Origin: Fragilaria crotonensis
Taxonomy: Eukaryota > Bacillariophyta > Fragilariophyceae > Fragilariales > Fragilariaceae
Reading direction: 5' to 3'
Assembly (NCBI GenBank): GCA_022925895.1
Contig: JAKSYS010000019.1
Coordinates: forward strand, 176,982 to 240,981
DNA length: 64,000 nt
Shown here: positions 53,256 to 64,000 of the stretch, one piece after another
Layout of the letters: every line of letters begins with the position of its first letter
How positions within the stretch are numbered: position 1 is the first letter of the stretch
The notes under the pieces: generated by a model
The model's database searches: none
What the model was told of the DNA's origin: nothing
Seen by the model: only the letters and a program-made list of their open reading frames with translations
Made by a program: the position numbers and the translations under genes

Positions 53256-55661
53256 ATGGGAAACACTCATATCTTTTATCACCGTCTCCCAGCACTCTCC
53301 ACGGCCGTTCTGGCATCGATTGCATACAGCTTTGTGCTCGTGGCCGGAACAACATGCGATTTCATCAATGTCCAAGCGAACCCAGGATCCTTCTTGGAGT
53401 ATGTCACTGATGAGGGCATTACCGTGGATATTACCGAAACTAAACTTGGACTTCTCTGCGAGACGCCCCGTTTTCGTGCGGGAACTGACCAGTTATGGTC
53501 CATGAGCCTCTACTTTTGGATTGCATCTTCCGTCGTTGGAGCCCTCGGTGTGTCGCTTTCGTGGGCACTGACCATCTTCCTTGGTCCCACGGATTTGAAC
53601 TGGAAAGTTCTTTCTTTTCTCGCGGGCGTGTCGGCAATCCTCCAGTCTCCCATGTATGTGATCTTCGCTTCAGAACCCTGCAAGGAAAATGTTTGTACAA
53701 TGTCTACAGGTTGCATCATGCTCAGTATCTCCACTATATTCTGGGTTACTCTAACAATCTTGACTCAGTGTCAAGATCCACCCATGTGGGCGAACGAACT
53801 CAATGCATGGCGAGTCCAGAAGGAGCGCCAGGAAGGCATGGCAAGACAGCCGCAGTTGGAGTCCAGATGGAGTCGTTGGATCAAGCGAAGAAAGTGGGCC
53901 ACGGGTCTCGGTTTGGCAGCCACAGATTCGGAATCCGTGAATGACGTGTCGCGCATGGAGCTGTTGGAGAATGGAAGTTATTATGCAGATTCCAACAACT
54001 CGAGATTAATGCTCAAGGTCATGCCCGACGGAAAACGACCAGACGACGATAACAAGTCTGTGGGAACTTTGGTGATCTCGAGGATATGGTGCAGTATGCC
54101 GAAGAACAGCGCACATTTGCTCAATTGGAACCACTGCCACCGGATTTACTTGATGATGAAAACGACCCGCACAATACTTCTGGAGATGGCATGCCCATTC
54201 AACAACCACGTGAACTCCTGACCATTCATTCCCACACGGAAGCGCCGCCTGCGTTGGAATTAGGAGAGGAGAAGGCATTCCTCTTGGGGGACGGCGAATC
54301 GCCGAACGCGTCTTGCATGCAGCCCCCACGACAGATTATAATCACAGGGATCCGCTCCCTAGCGGAACGAATGAAGCGCGAAACGACGCGCAACAAGTCG
54401 CGATATTCTCACCTGGACGACGACGGAGATTCCGACGCTGATGTTGAGGACGAGATCGACGGTCTCCCAGAAGATTTTACGTCTCCCATGTCTCCACAAG
54501 ATCTGAGCAAACTCTGTCAAGAAGAGACGCCTTCGCCGCCGGGCGCTAAGGATTCGAGAAGTCAAGTATTACTCCACGATTGGAATGCATTGCACGCCGC
54601 GGCAAATGCTGGTATCTTGTTGCCAACGACTATTTCGATCGCAGATACTGTGGACCCCGAGCCCAAGATTTACAGGGCTGAAGATAGTGCCAGCGAGATT
54701 TCTTTGGCATCGTACGGTGACTTCCGGATGATGAAGAGGTGGACGGTGGTGTATCTGGATCATCAGTATCGTCTGATTCATCGAACGACGAATCTCCTCG
54801 AAAACACCGACGCCATCGGCGCCGTGTCCGACGAGCCTACTCGGCAACGAACTCGGTAGGTTCACGCACGTCATTGCTGGACCTAACAATTGAAGAAGAG
54901 ACAGCAGGAGATCTCCAGAGATGGGATCTTCAGGCGACGAAAGGAAGGTCAAAAAGAGTTTATCTCAGGACTATACTTTTCGAGGAGTTAAATCAGCTCC
55001 TGATCGGTTGGGCTTTGCACTTACGGAGACGAAGGAGTCTGGCGTCAATCAATCAGATTCGCTCCTTCGTCTAGAGCTGGACTGCGTTTCGGAGGATTCT
55101 GACTCACATGTCAGTGACATCCTTGGCAAAGCTGGCGAAGCGACAGGCGAATCCCAGGTGGACAACAGTGAGGAAAGTACAGAGTTGAGTTCCAGCATTG
55201 GTTCTACAAAGGACATGACACTCGATCAGCCGCAGGTCACCCTCCGCAACGTGGCCGCGGCATGAGTGTCCCGCGCAGAAAGCGGAGTTCTGTTCACCCT
55301 CTTTCTCCAACTCCGACTCCTCGTGGCAAGTCTGCAGCCGCCAGGTTTCGCGCTGAGCGCGTTGAGAAAGCTGGCATTCACTCGCCTCACATAAATGTGG
55401 TTTCGGATGATTCATCTGCTTCCGAAGATAGTCTTGCCGACAGGTCTTTCCGAAGCACAGTCTCACGTAGGGCCTCGCAAAGCTCGTGTCAGACGTATGC
55501 ACGAGGACACAGTGCGTCGACGAGCCCGAACTGTCGCCCCGTCCAACAAACGCCGTGCTCCACCACAACCAGAAGTTATCATTTTCGACCCCACATTGCG
55601 AGCAATCTTGGTGAGCCGGGATCCCGGTAAAGAGTATGGTCCAGATGAAGCGTCCCTGTAA
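53256..55661 (+). CDS. Four-TM membrane protein with long disordered tail, function unknown (frame-disrupted)
   Basis: The ATG at 53256 begins a protein with four hydrophobic segments in the first 170 residues: LSTAVLASIAYSFVLVAG, then SLYFWIASSVVGALGVSLSW, then VLSFLAGVSAILQSPMYVIF, then IMLSISTIFWVTLTIL. Several loop cysteines could form disulphides. A very long hydrophilic tail follows, rich in Ser, Asp, Glu and Arg, continuing to about 55661. The tail changes frame at about 54065, 54727, 54920, 55258 and 55470, mostly one-base losses beside short homopolymers. Low-complexity coding bias persists in each new frame, so one gene is more likely than five. The topology resembles amastin/MARVEL-like tetraspan proteins, but I do not recognise the family. 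Confidence 0.55.
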
Positions 55662-55934
55662 GCTCTTGGATCTGATTCGCGTAGCTGTGTATGAATTTTA
55701 AGTTGTTGTGCATGCTCTCTGATTTCTTCTCAATTACTTGTTCAATGAATGCGCCCATGTAGCATGTGGGTTTAGAGCTCAGTGAGTGCGCCGTGTATGC
55801 TCGGAGTCTACCGGCGTACGACTTGCATCATACTGGAGTTTGTAGGAGTTACTTGTTGCTTCACGAGGTACAGTGGTACCGTAGTAGCATGGATGATGCT
55901 GTAACACATGTCACATGTCATATATTTATATCTA

Positions 55935-56192
55935 CTAGTGGGTTCCTCACAACTGATCGGAGTATGTACGATACATTCTGGTGTTTTACAGTATTCATAG
56001 AGCATTTGCGAAGCAACCTGTTTACAGCAAATTCAATGAGTATTCCGTCCAGTAACTTTGAATCCGTATAGTATTTTACTTCAGTAACGTAGGACACTGT
56101 CGACATAAATTACCGTCGATTTATGTACTGTAGACCTGTAGTACATGTGATCCACGTAACAGTACAACGGTACCTCAGAGTGGTCATACTCC

Positions 56193-56259
<67 letters not shown>

Positions 56260-56280
56260 CAAATTTAAAAAGGAGTAGGA
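55935..56280 (-). mobile_element. Non-autonomous Helitron, 346 bp
   Basis: Read on the minus strand it begins TCCTACTCCTTTTTAAATTT at 56280 after a host A and ends CCCACTAG at 55935 before a host T. These are the termini of the autonomous element at 6455-12497. It keeps about the first 270 bases of that element, including the GT/CA microsatellite, and the last roughly 30 bases, with the coding region missing. It could be mobilised in trans by the RepHel protein. Confidence 0.85.
56196..56257. repeat. (CA)n microsatellite, about 31 units
   Basis: An uninterrupted CA run inside the short Helitron. The matching run in the autonomous copy is only about 11 units. Confidence 0.97.
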
Positions 56281-56641
56281 TATATGGCTTTTTAGTAATG
56301 CTACAAGGTATGTATTCCACCATTACGCTCCGAGTCCAAGGAGTATGCACCGGCTACAAGTACTCGAGTACCGGCATCGAAGGAACATGCAACATGCATC
56401 GTCAGTCGTCGCTCGCTAGAAACACGATTCGTGTAGTGTGCAGTTCAAATGCGTCAGATTCATTGTTCATTTCCGCCAACATCATCGAGTCACTTGTCAC
56501 TTCATGCACGTCTATGCATTGAGCACATCTGAAGAACAGAATTAACAAAAACCTTCGCACAAAAATATTCCCTTGGTTTAAGCTCCTCTCTTCACTTTCA
56601 TACACCCCAAGCAAGAACAACGTTGATAACCTCTTCACCTG

Positions 56642-58786
56642 ATGATAAGTGAAAACCACGCCAACACTGACGTTGAGGCCAATCCCCAGGGACTTGCCAT
56701 CTCAGAACTTTGGCTTTCATTTGAGATGGAGTCGAATAGTAAAGAAGGTGCAGGTGAAGGAGTTATCGTCAGGTTTGCTGAGGGGGTCCATCGCATCACA
56801 AACTGCAGGCTCCAGGGATTCCCTTTCTAGGGCATGCCCAGTGGTCAAGACCATTTTGGACGAAGTATCAGGATCGGCCGAACCTGGCGAGGTGCTGGCA
56901 TTGATGGGTCCATCTGGTGCGTATTTGCTCCTCCCTCTCCCTCCACGTTGTGGCAGCATCTCACTCTCCTGCCTCAGGTAGCGGAAAGACCAGCTTGCTC
57001 AATATTCTTTCTGGTCGCTCGAGCTATGACACTGGTACTATTAGTATTAACGGCAGGCCTCTTACTTCTCAATCAAGAAAGAAGCTCATGTCCAAGATTG
57101 CGTACGTCAAGCAATCTGATGTTTTCTTTGACCACTTGACAGTCAAAGACCAGCTTGTCTACACTGCCCTTCTCCGGCTTCCGTCCACGGTTTCAAGGGA
57201 AGATAAGATTGTTGAGGTTGACAAGGTGATTTCCCTGCTAAGATTGAACAAGGTGGCGGGTTCTCCCATCATGCTTTGTTCCGGAGGTGAAAAGAAGCGA
57301 ATAAACATTGCTACAGAACTTCTCACAGATCCCGAGGTGCTCCTCTTGGATGAACTCCACAAGTGGTCTTGACTCCACGAGCGCGGTTGCGCTGATCGAG
57401 CTACTACATAAACTATGCCGCTCAGAGAAGAAGACAGTGATCACAAGTATACATCAACCAAGTTCTGCTCTTTCGATCCTTTGATAAGCTCCTCATGTTG
57501 GCGGAAGGCAATGTGGTCTTCTTTGGAACTCCCGTTTGCTCATTGTCATATCTTAGTGACCTTGGGTTTAAGACACCGGAAGGGTACAATGCTGCTGATC
57601 ATTGGATGGACTTGCTGGTTTCCGATAACTTCGTCGAGGATGTTGTCTACGGCCTAGCCGATAATGATTCCACACGTACGAAAGGCGCAATTCAAACACC
57701 ATCTATACTCTTGGATGGACCAACGGGGGAAGACAAAGATACTCCTGACGCTTCCTCCCAACCCCTCCATCATCGTCGTAAATCATCCTTGGTCGACGAA
57801 GGCAAACCTCGTGGACGTCTAATTGATTCGTGGGACAATGAGGCGCTTGCGAGGGAGCAGGACATGCATGTCGTGGAATCTTGGCCGAGCGAAACACCGA
57901 AGGATCAAAGTTTGTTGGAAAGCATGAACAAGTACAACACTAACTGGTTATCTCAGTACCTTGTGCTGACACACAGGAGTATGAAAAACAGTCGCTCCGC
58001 CATCTTCACTCTCTCAACTTTATCAAGTCTGCTGCCCTGGACTTGTCACGGGTCTTTGTATTTCCAGTTAGGAAACACTGAAGCATCAGTGCCAGACACC
58101 TCGTCATTCTTGTTCTTCGCCATGACATACTGGGTGTTTGATTCCATGTTCAATGCTTTGATGGCCTTTCCTACTGAGCGTGACGTGATTCTCAAGGAAC
58201 GTGCAAGTGGATCCTATCGATTGAGTGCCTACTTTTTGGCCAAGACGACCAGTGAAGCTCCGACCCGCCTTATCCTTCCTCTCATCTACACCATCATTTC
58301 CTTCTGGATGTCTGGAGTCAACGGGAAGTTTACAGTGTTTCTCGGAGTGACAGGATGCAGTTTGCTAAGTGTCTTGTCTGGTGAAGCAGTTGGTCTCCTC
58401 GTCGGCGCTAGCATTTACGACCTGCAGAAGGCGCTTGCTGTAATGACTGTATTTGCGTTGGGACTGATGCTGCTCGGCGGCTTCTACGTCGAGAACGTTC
58501 CCGCCTTTGTTTCTTGGGCTCGATATTTGTCGCCTTTCAAGTTCGCTTTTGATGCAGCGCAACAGCTCGTGTTTGATGAAAATGTCCTTGTGACGGAAGC
58601 GGAGTCCTGCAGGATATATGTGGAGATTCTGACACGGGATACGCAACTCCTGATCAAGTCAAGGCGTTCCTCAGGGTGGATGGCTCACTTGCTTTCAACG
58701 TGGGCATGCTTCTTGTCCTCAGCACTGTTCCGAGGTACATTGCTTATCTGGCTCTACGATCGAAAAAGAGTGGTGACAGGGAGTGA
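56642..58786 (+). CDS. ABCG-type (WBC) half-transporter, frame-disrupted in this consensus
   Basis: An N-terminal ATP-binding domain is followed by an ABC2-type membrane domain, the ABCG order. A 61-bp GT-AG intron (56917-56977) splits Walker A between MGPSG and SGKTSLLN. Other motifs are KIAYVKQSD (Q-loop), LCSGGEKKRINIA (signature) and VLLLDE (Walker B). The membrane half has FPTERDVILKERASGSYRLS and about six hydrophobic segments. The frame changes near 57356 (in DEPTSGLD), 57471 (a TTT run) and 58636 (a GGG run). After the last, the conserved C-terminus reads in frame to a stop at 58784-58786. The N-terminal 50 residues also change frame, so the start is uncertain. Half-transporters dimerise and export lipids or other hydrophobic compounds; the substrate here is unknown. 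Confidence 0.85.
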
Positions 58787-59076
58787 CTTATGAGATGCCC
58801 TTGGGTAGCATAGCCGGAGTAATACTGTAGGTCGCGGCCTAAATTCGGTCCCCTCGGCATACAAGGATCATGTGCAAACCCGGAGTACTCCAGTACTGTA
58901 TCCTATACCGTAGACCGTAGAATGCATATCGACTGTGAACACAACTTGTGGAATCCCTCCTCAGGTTTTGCACATCATACCGTGACGACCCATTAGGTCT
59001 GTCTACATAGGCAGTGATCGATACCCTCCGCACAGTCATTAGAACACCAATTCATCACGCACTAGCATCCACAATA
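58787..59076. other. Intergenic spacer
   Basis: About 290 bp lie between the ABCG and HAD-phosphatase genes, with GTAC/TACTGTA words at 58820-58920. No gene was seen. Confidence 0.4.
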
Positions 59077-60165
59077 ATGAAGATGTCAATCGTCTTGGCA
59101 TCCATGCTTTCGCCATCCCTCTCCTTCGTGGTCCGCGTCTCGGCACGACAGATCAACCATGTGTGTGCAACTCGGTCCATCACCGACATTATGCTGGAGG
59201 AATCAGTGCAGGAGACCCAGAAACTAATTTCACACTACGGAAATATTATGTCTTCCAAGAAGCCTGTAATTTGGACGTCAAGAGAGGAAGCGGCATCATT
59301 TGTGAAGGAAAATGTAGATGCAATCCTGTTTGATTGCGACGGCGTCCTCTATCGTGGCAAAGACCTGTCACCCAACGCCTCCGAAGCTCTAAAGACTTTG
59401 CTAGAGAACGGCAAGAAGTGCTTCTTTGTTACGAATAATGCAGCTATGAATCGACAACAGCTTCAGTCCAAAATTTCGGAAATCATGGACTGTGACGGTC
59501 TTACCGTAGATCAAATGGTCGGAAGCATTTATGCTTGCTCACAATACCTGAGGAACAACTTGCCAGGTGGTTCAAGAGTGCACGTTGTGGGATCGGAAGG
59601 ACTTTGCTCAGAAATTCTGGGTTTATTGTCTCCGGTGGTACATGCGCGGATCAACCGGCCTCCATGAGCCGCGATGAGTTGGCCGACTACAATTTTCCAG
59701 AGAATCCAGTGGACGCAGTGTGTGTTGGCTTGGACACGGCCTTCAATTACCGAAAGCTCGCAATAGCCAACGTGCTACTTCAGCGAAATCCCAACGCTCT
59801 TTTCATTTCCACCAATCAAGACTCCTTTGACCTGGTGGGTGCCGATGGTAGACATTTACCGGGAAATGGATGCATTGTCAAGGCGCTTGAGCACGGCTCA
59901 CGGCGAATGTCGATCAATGTAGGCAAGCCAAGCCCTGTACTGGCGCAAATGATAATCAAAGAGCACAATCTGCATCCTGCACGAACCATGTTTGTTGGAG
60001 ACCGGCTAGATACCGATATAAAGTTTGGGGAAGACAGTGGAATGATCTCAGTCCTCGTCATGAGTGGAGTCACAACCGAAGAAAATGATCTCGTTGGGAG
60101 ATACAGGCACGTCGGAAGAGCCTATTCCACAAATCATTATGCCTTACATGGGTTTATTGGCCTAG
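59077..60165 (+). CDS. HAD-family phosphatase, phosphoglycolate/4-nitrophenyl phosphatase type (frame-disrupted)
   Basis: The ATG at 59077 starts a hydrophobic leader (MKMSIVLASMLSPSLSF), possibly for plastid or secretory targeting. The HAD motifs follow in order: I is AILFDCDGVLYRG (nucleophile Asp), II is FFVTNNA, III includes GKPSP with its Lys, and IV is FVGDRLDTDI. With the intervening C2-type cap this matches eukaryotic phosphoglycolate phosphatase, which detoxifies 2-phosphoglycolate from photorespiration. A one-base loss at AAA 59612-59614 shifts the frame in the cap. A second shift near 60105 allows the ending MPYMGLLA with a stop at 60163-60165. The stop lies only 37 bp from the convergent NOP9 gene. 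Pyridoxal or general nitrophenyl phosphatase activity is the alternative. Confidence 0.85.
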
Positions 60166-60202
60166 GGTAAACGAGAGAAAGCACCTCCTTGCCTTTGACT
60201 GC

Positions 60203-62295
60203 TCACTGTTTCACAGCGTTGGTGATTGTTTGTATTATTGAGTCGACCGCGGATGGTTTCGACTTCTTGGCAGTCTCTGTTTGCGGTTGATTGCGTTGAC
60301 GCTTCTTCTTGCCCTCTGGCTCTGCAACCAAAAGATCATTAACCCATGCGTCGCCCTTGTTTAGCTTACGTACAGCATCCTTCCAGGCATTCTCTCCATT
60401 CAAGAAAGCGTTCACAGCACAGGCCTCCATGATGCTCCTACCCATTGCACTTCCTCCAAGCCGGTTGCTACCCTGAGCTAATTCAGCCGTCAGTACTGCC
60501 TTGTCGTCCAACTTCAAGGCATCAAATAGCTTCATCACGCAATGATGACCGACGCGATCAGACGCCAGGGCAACCCACCGACCACTCAATCGTTTCAAAA
60601 GATTGCAAGCGGCATGTTGAAAGGGTTTCTCACTAATAGGGCCATCCAAAATGCCGTCCCAAACGCATCGACTCCCCAATCCATCTTTTGCTAGCATCTC
60701 GAGCTCGTCTGGAGTCATGCTCGTTAATCCATCGAGCAGGCCACCACATAGTTTGGGCTCAAAACGCAGAAGATGGTAAATGGCCCTGGTTCCTTCCACC
60801 CCTAATGTGAGGCGATCGCCATGTTTCAAAGGAGCTTTGAGATTAAGCAAGGGATGAATGCAGTCTTTCAGCGGGACAGGGGAAGCCTGTCGGCGGCTTT
60901 CTGACGAGTTCGCTCCTTGTTCCAGAACTGGAACATCCCCATCGAGTGTCATCAATGCCCCTGTTCCAAGGCTCAATGCCTTGAGAAGCGGTTCCTGGTG
61001 TACCTGGAACTTTGCAGCTAGTTCTGCGGCTCTCCAAAAGATACCCACCCGACTCTTTCTTGAGTCAATGGCGTAGCCGTTTGCAACGAGCCTTTCCACA
61101 CTTCGGAGCAGTTGGCTTGCTCCTTCGTACGAACGGTGCAGAACAATGTTTGCACTACAAAGTTGCTCACATCGTGCCACATATTCTTGCAGGGTGTTTG
61201 CAAAGTCACCCTTGGCTAAAATAATTTTGTAGATTTCATCAGGGCTGATCCGCATCAGTAATTCCAACACATGTGATCCACGCGGTTCACCGGACAAACC
61301 GTAAATGATTTCTCCAACTTTATCCTGCTTTGAATCATTCAACAACAAGAGTCGCTTGACCAAGTCGTGAGCCGGAGAACCGAGTTCGTACTGAGGTTGA
61401 GCTTTGAGGATTCCGAGTTTATTGTTGTTGCCTTTCTCGCCAGAGTCAATCCAATTGTCCGTGTTCGCGCTGTAACAGAAAGTCAGAACGCGAAGGCAAA
61501 CCATCAGGAGTGGCCCAGCGCTAGGGTGACACGCTATTTTCTGCAGTTCACCGAGCTTGTCAGATCCCCAGAAAGAGTCCAAAGGGATTGAAGCGACTTT
61601 GTCCGCAAAGAATCTGGAACTCTTGGGTGCAGGGCTCATTTCCAGAATGCCCGCATTGGTGATTTGCTGCGAGTCGTCTTGCTTTTCTTTTTCTTCTTTT
61701 TGTCTTTCGCGACCGCGTCGAGCAGAACTTCTCTCCGGCTGATGTAGTTGCACGCCTCCTAAACACAAACAAGCGATCGCAGAACATGTGACCCACAAAT
61801 ATGCACGGCCAGTTCTGGAGCCGAAGGCGTTAATTCCTCGACCATGCAGGTGATCAATTCTTGAAGGAAGATTACTTGTAGAAAGCTGCGGAGCATCATC
61901 ATGTTGCGCTAACTCCGTCCGAGGACGACGTCACTGCAAGCTGCAAAATCGTCTGCACGATGAGATCCGTAGCGATGGGTCGCTAGATGTAAATGATAGC
62001 CACTCAACCCTGCCATTAGAATACGAGCAGCCGTTTCTGAATAGGGAAGGAAATATGCGCCATGAGTTCGATAATCTGTGCACCATCTTCGTCTCCCGCA
62101 AGGAAGCAACTTCATGACGAATTTCGTCAATAGCGGCCATGGAGGCTGCCAAGAGTGAAGGGAATTCTTTGTCGGATTTGTCAAGAAACTTCGAGATCTC
62201 TTCCTTAGCAGGGACAAGAGATAGGGAAGAGACTTGAGGTAGGCGATGGTCTCAGGATTGGGCCGTCTTGGGCGATTATAATCGAAATCCGCCAT
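60203..62295 (-). CDS. NOP9-like Pumilio-repeat nucleolar protein (N-terminal third frame-disrupted)
   Basis: From 61750 to 60203 the frame is intact. It has helical Puf-type repeats such as GSHVLELLMRISPDEIYK, then GSRCVWDGILDGPISEKPFQ, then DRVGHHCVMKLFDALKLDDK, and a Lys/Arg-rich C-terminus (GKKKRQRNQ). Spacing and motifs fit NOP9, which binds pre-18S rRNA in 40S biogenesis. The N-terminus starts at the ATG 62295 (MADFDYNRPRRPNPETIAYL) and continues through several frame changes at about 62245, 62105, 62045 and 61965, and a one-base loss at 61761-61763. Conserved Puf-like text (RILMAGLSGYHLHLATHRYG, then AVHICGSHVLRSL) lies in the successive frames. These breaks look like consensus errors. 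Length after joining would be near 690 residues, normal for NOP9. Confidence 0.75.
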
Positions 62296-62549
62296 TGTCG
62301 ACTCTCAGTATTTTCCTATCGAAGATGAAGGAGTATTGTGTATTGTATTTCCTCTACTCTAGGAATGAGTGGTGAGTCGCCAGACCGTCAACATGTACAG
62401 CGTAGAGTCGATTAAATCTGTCTTAACGCTGCTCATACCGTACGGGTACTTGTACCTGGTACCCAGAAGCTGGTACTCTACTACCGCCTGATAGTACAAT
62501 ACCCAGTACTGCAGAGTTCTGATGTGCGCCGTCCGCTACAGTAACCAGA
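62296..62549. other. Intergenic spacer upstream of NOP9
   Basis: It should hold the NOP9 promoter (minus strand). It is rich in TACCTGGTACC-like words at 62440-62510. Confidence 0.4.
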
Positions 62550-62712
62550 TCGATTAGTTTCCACCAATTTGACGTCAGCGCGTATTTCATACCAATCACG
62601 ATGCTCTCAGTATGTTACTGTCTTACTGTAGTACTGTATGTCAGTACGTTGAACGTGAAGACATCAGTACTGTGACGTGGGCGCTGACGTCAAATTGGTG
62701 AAACCTAATCGG
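62550..62712. mobile_element. MITE-2, 163-bp element related to MITE-1
   Basis: The arms 62550-62581 and 62681-62712 are inverted repeats, perfect over the inner 20 bases (CACCAATTTGACGTCAGCGC) and imperfect outside. The interior (ACCAATCA, then GATGCTCTC, then TATGTTACTGTCTTACTG) matches the reverse complement of MITE-1. The outer arm words CGATTAG and TGACGTCA are shared, but the roughly 12 bases between them differ in both arms of the two copies. It lies about 430 bp upstream of the glycosyltransferase ATG. Confidence 0.78.
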
Positions 62713-63138
62713 ACCCGTATGGTTCAGTCCTACGTACTGGAACTACTGTACCTGGTACAGTAGCACACCGGTAGTTCTCGACAACTGGAGTACACGTACT
62801 GAAGAACTGTAGTGTACTGGTGCACTGGTACCGCTGAGAACTGAAGAAGTCATTGAATCTGTGTACTAGGTACTGTACATAGATACAGTGTCATCACTAA
62901 CGGTTACATAGACGTTGCATTGAACTACCGGTAGAACTCCGTAACCAGTAACAACTGTCATGCATTTTTGGCGACAAACTTACTAGTACCATGGTACAGT
63001 ACTGCAGGAATGCAGGAATCATACGAAATTACCACTCAAAGCTGTAGAGCACATGTTGTGAATGCTTCTTCTGCACACTGTGCATGGATGTTGGCCTTTG
63101 ATAGGGTCAAACTCGATGCATAAATTGAACGAGGAACT
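62713..63138. other. Promoter region of the glycosyltransferase
   Basis: No ORF is supported. It is dense in GTAC, TACTGTA and ACCGGTA words from 62720 to 63005. Confidence 0.45.
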
Positions 63139-64000
63139 ATGAAGAAAATCCAACCCTTCATGCTGTTTGTTGCCATTTCGGCGGTGGGTATGATGACGTT
63201 GCTGTCATTCATGAGCTTTCTCCCGGCAAATGTGCAACCAAACAACCACCCTTTACTTGAAATCTCTGCAGCCCAAGGCGGCTACCAAATCCGACAAGAG
63301 CACAAGCCAAAAGTTCGGGCCCCAACTATCATATGGTGTTCTCGACAAGTTGCTCGCCATTTCAAAACTGGCAAGGAATGGCGTTCTTTCACTTTGCCAA
63401 GAAAGGAAACAGGCAGGAACTGTGACAAGATTGGTTTCAGGGTGCACAAAGAAGAAGCGGCGGCGTTGACGAGATTCATGCGGAAAAGATTGCTCCACTT
63501 AGCGCAGACTTTCAGATGCACATAACTCCTGATTTCGACGTGCATGACAACCAAATATTGGAACAAACCCCATGGCTTGTTAGACTGGATGGAAAAGGAA
63601 CTTGGTTTTCCGGAGAAGCAGCTGATCATGATGATCCATAATTATCATCGTGGATCCCGACATGATGCTTCTGAGACCGATTTCACATGATTTTGGCAAC
63701 TTCAAGCCTACATGGATTGGGGCACTCAAGGGCAACAAGGTGGTCCACGGATTTCCGATCGCTCAACAATATGCATATGGCTCAGCCTGGTTGAGTTGTT
63801 TGAATGGAAATGTGTCGCATGTCGTGGGACCTGACTCTCCGGTTCATAAGTTGACAGATAGAGAAGCGGCGTTGTATTATCCAGCTGGTCCGCCGTACTT
63901 GGCCACTGGCAAAGATATGTATGCTATTGCCAAACACTGGGTCAAGTTTCTACCTCGCGTGCACGACCTCTTTCCTTTTCATGGCTGAAATGCATGCCTA
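63139..64000 (+). CDS. Golgi-type glycosyltransferase (SERGT/HPGT-like), 3' end outside window, frame-disrupted
   Basis: The ATG at 63139 is followed by a type II signal anchor (MLFVAISAVGMMTLLSFMSFL), typical of Golgi glycosyltransferases. Conserved stretches then appear in successive frames: a VFSTSCSPFQNWQG-like segment near 63335, GTVTRLVSGCT near 63415, NKPHGLLDWM near 63565, and IIIIVDPDMMLLRPI at about 63645-63675 containing the DxD metal-binding motif. The order fits the plant/algal peptidyl-serine galactosyltransferase and hydroxyproline arabinosyltransferase group; the exact acceptor is uncertain. The frame changes near 63300, 63450, 63640 and 63980. The protein runs off the right edge. 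Confidence 0.68.

Larger units (their letters stand above)
55662..56641. other. Intergenic region containing a short Helitron
   Basis: Apart from the non-autonomous Helitron at 55935-56280, no gene is supported. The right end should hold the ABCG promoter. Confidence 0.5.

Noticed and set aside
56081-56350. Minus-strand ORF rich in Cys-Val
   Set aside because: It is a translation of the CA/GT microsatellite in the short Helitron, not a protein.
1-64000. tRNA, rRNA or other structured RNA genes
   Set aside because: No cloverleaf B-box words or rRNA-like blocks were recognised by eye. A covariance-model scan would be needed to exclude small RNAs.

Overview
This window is eukaryotic nuclear DNA, most likely from a diatom (stramenopile). 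The evidence is: short GT-AG introns of about 55-80 bp; nuclear genes for plastid-type proteins that begin with a signal peptide followed by an ASAFAP-like motif (bL9, the GST-HIT fusion); and transposon protein families I associate with diatom genomes. Species is not determinable by eye; a pennate diatom is my inference.

Layout. 0-2.5 kb: a frame-disrupted DDE transposase gene that enters from the left edge. 2.5-6.4 kb: a short inverted-repeat element (MITE-1), the plastid ribosomal protein bL9 gene and a COP9 signalosome subunit 7 gene. 6.45-12.5 kb: an apparently complete autonomous Helitron with an intact 1706-residue Rep-helicase. 12.6-17.4 kb: a GST-HIT fusion gene, a DDX6/Dhh1 RNA helicase and a small one-TM protein. 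21.06-26.70 kb: a DNA transposon with 38-bp inverted termini starting CACTA and two convergent long ORFs. 27-29.3 kb: an HMG-box gene with two broken copies of its 3' part. 30-50 kb: gene-poor and repeat-rich, holding a roughly 175-bp satellite, a roughly 1.8-kb near-perfect palindrome, and decayed hAT, Ty1/copia, Harbinger-like and tyrosine-recombinase (DIRS-like) elements. 50.3-64 kb: a host gene cluster of spermidine synthase, a class-I aminotransferase, a tetraspan membrane protein, an ABCG half-transporter, a HAD/phosphoglycolate-phosphatase-type enzyme, a NOP9-like Pumilio protein and a glycosyltransferase cut by the window end. A 346-bp non-autonomous Helitron and a second copy of the MITE lie among them.

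How genes relate. Host genes are mostly unrelated housekeeping genes packed tail-to-tail or head-to-head. Spermidine synthase and the aminotransferase overlap at their stop codons and could meet biochemically in methionine salvage (inference). Many conserved genes show single-base frame breaks, mostly in homopolymer runs, while neighbouring long ORFs are intact. I read most of these as consensus errors, not gene death, so frame-disrupted entries should be treated with care.
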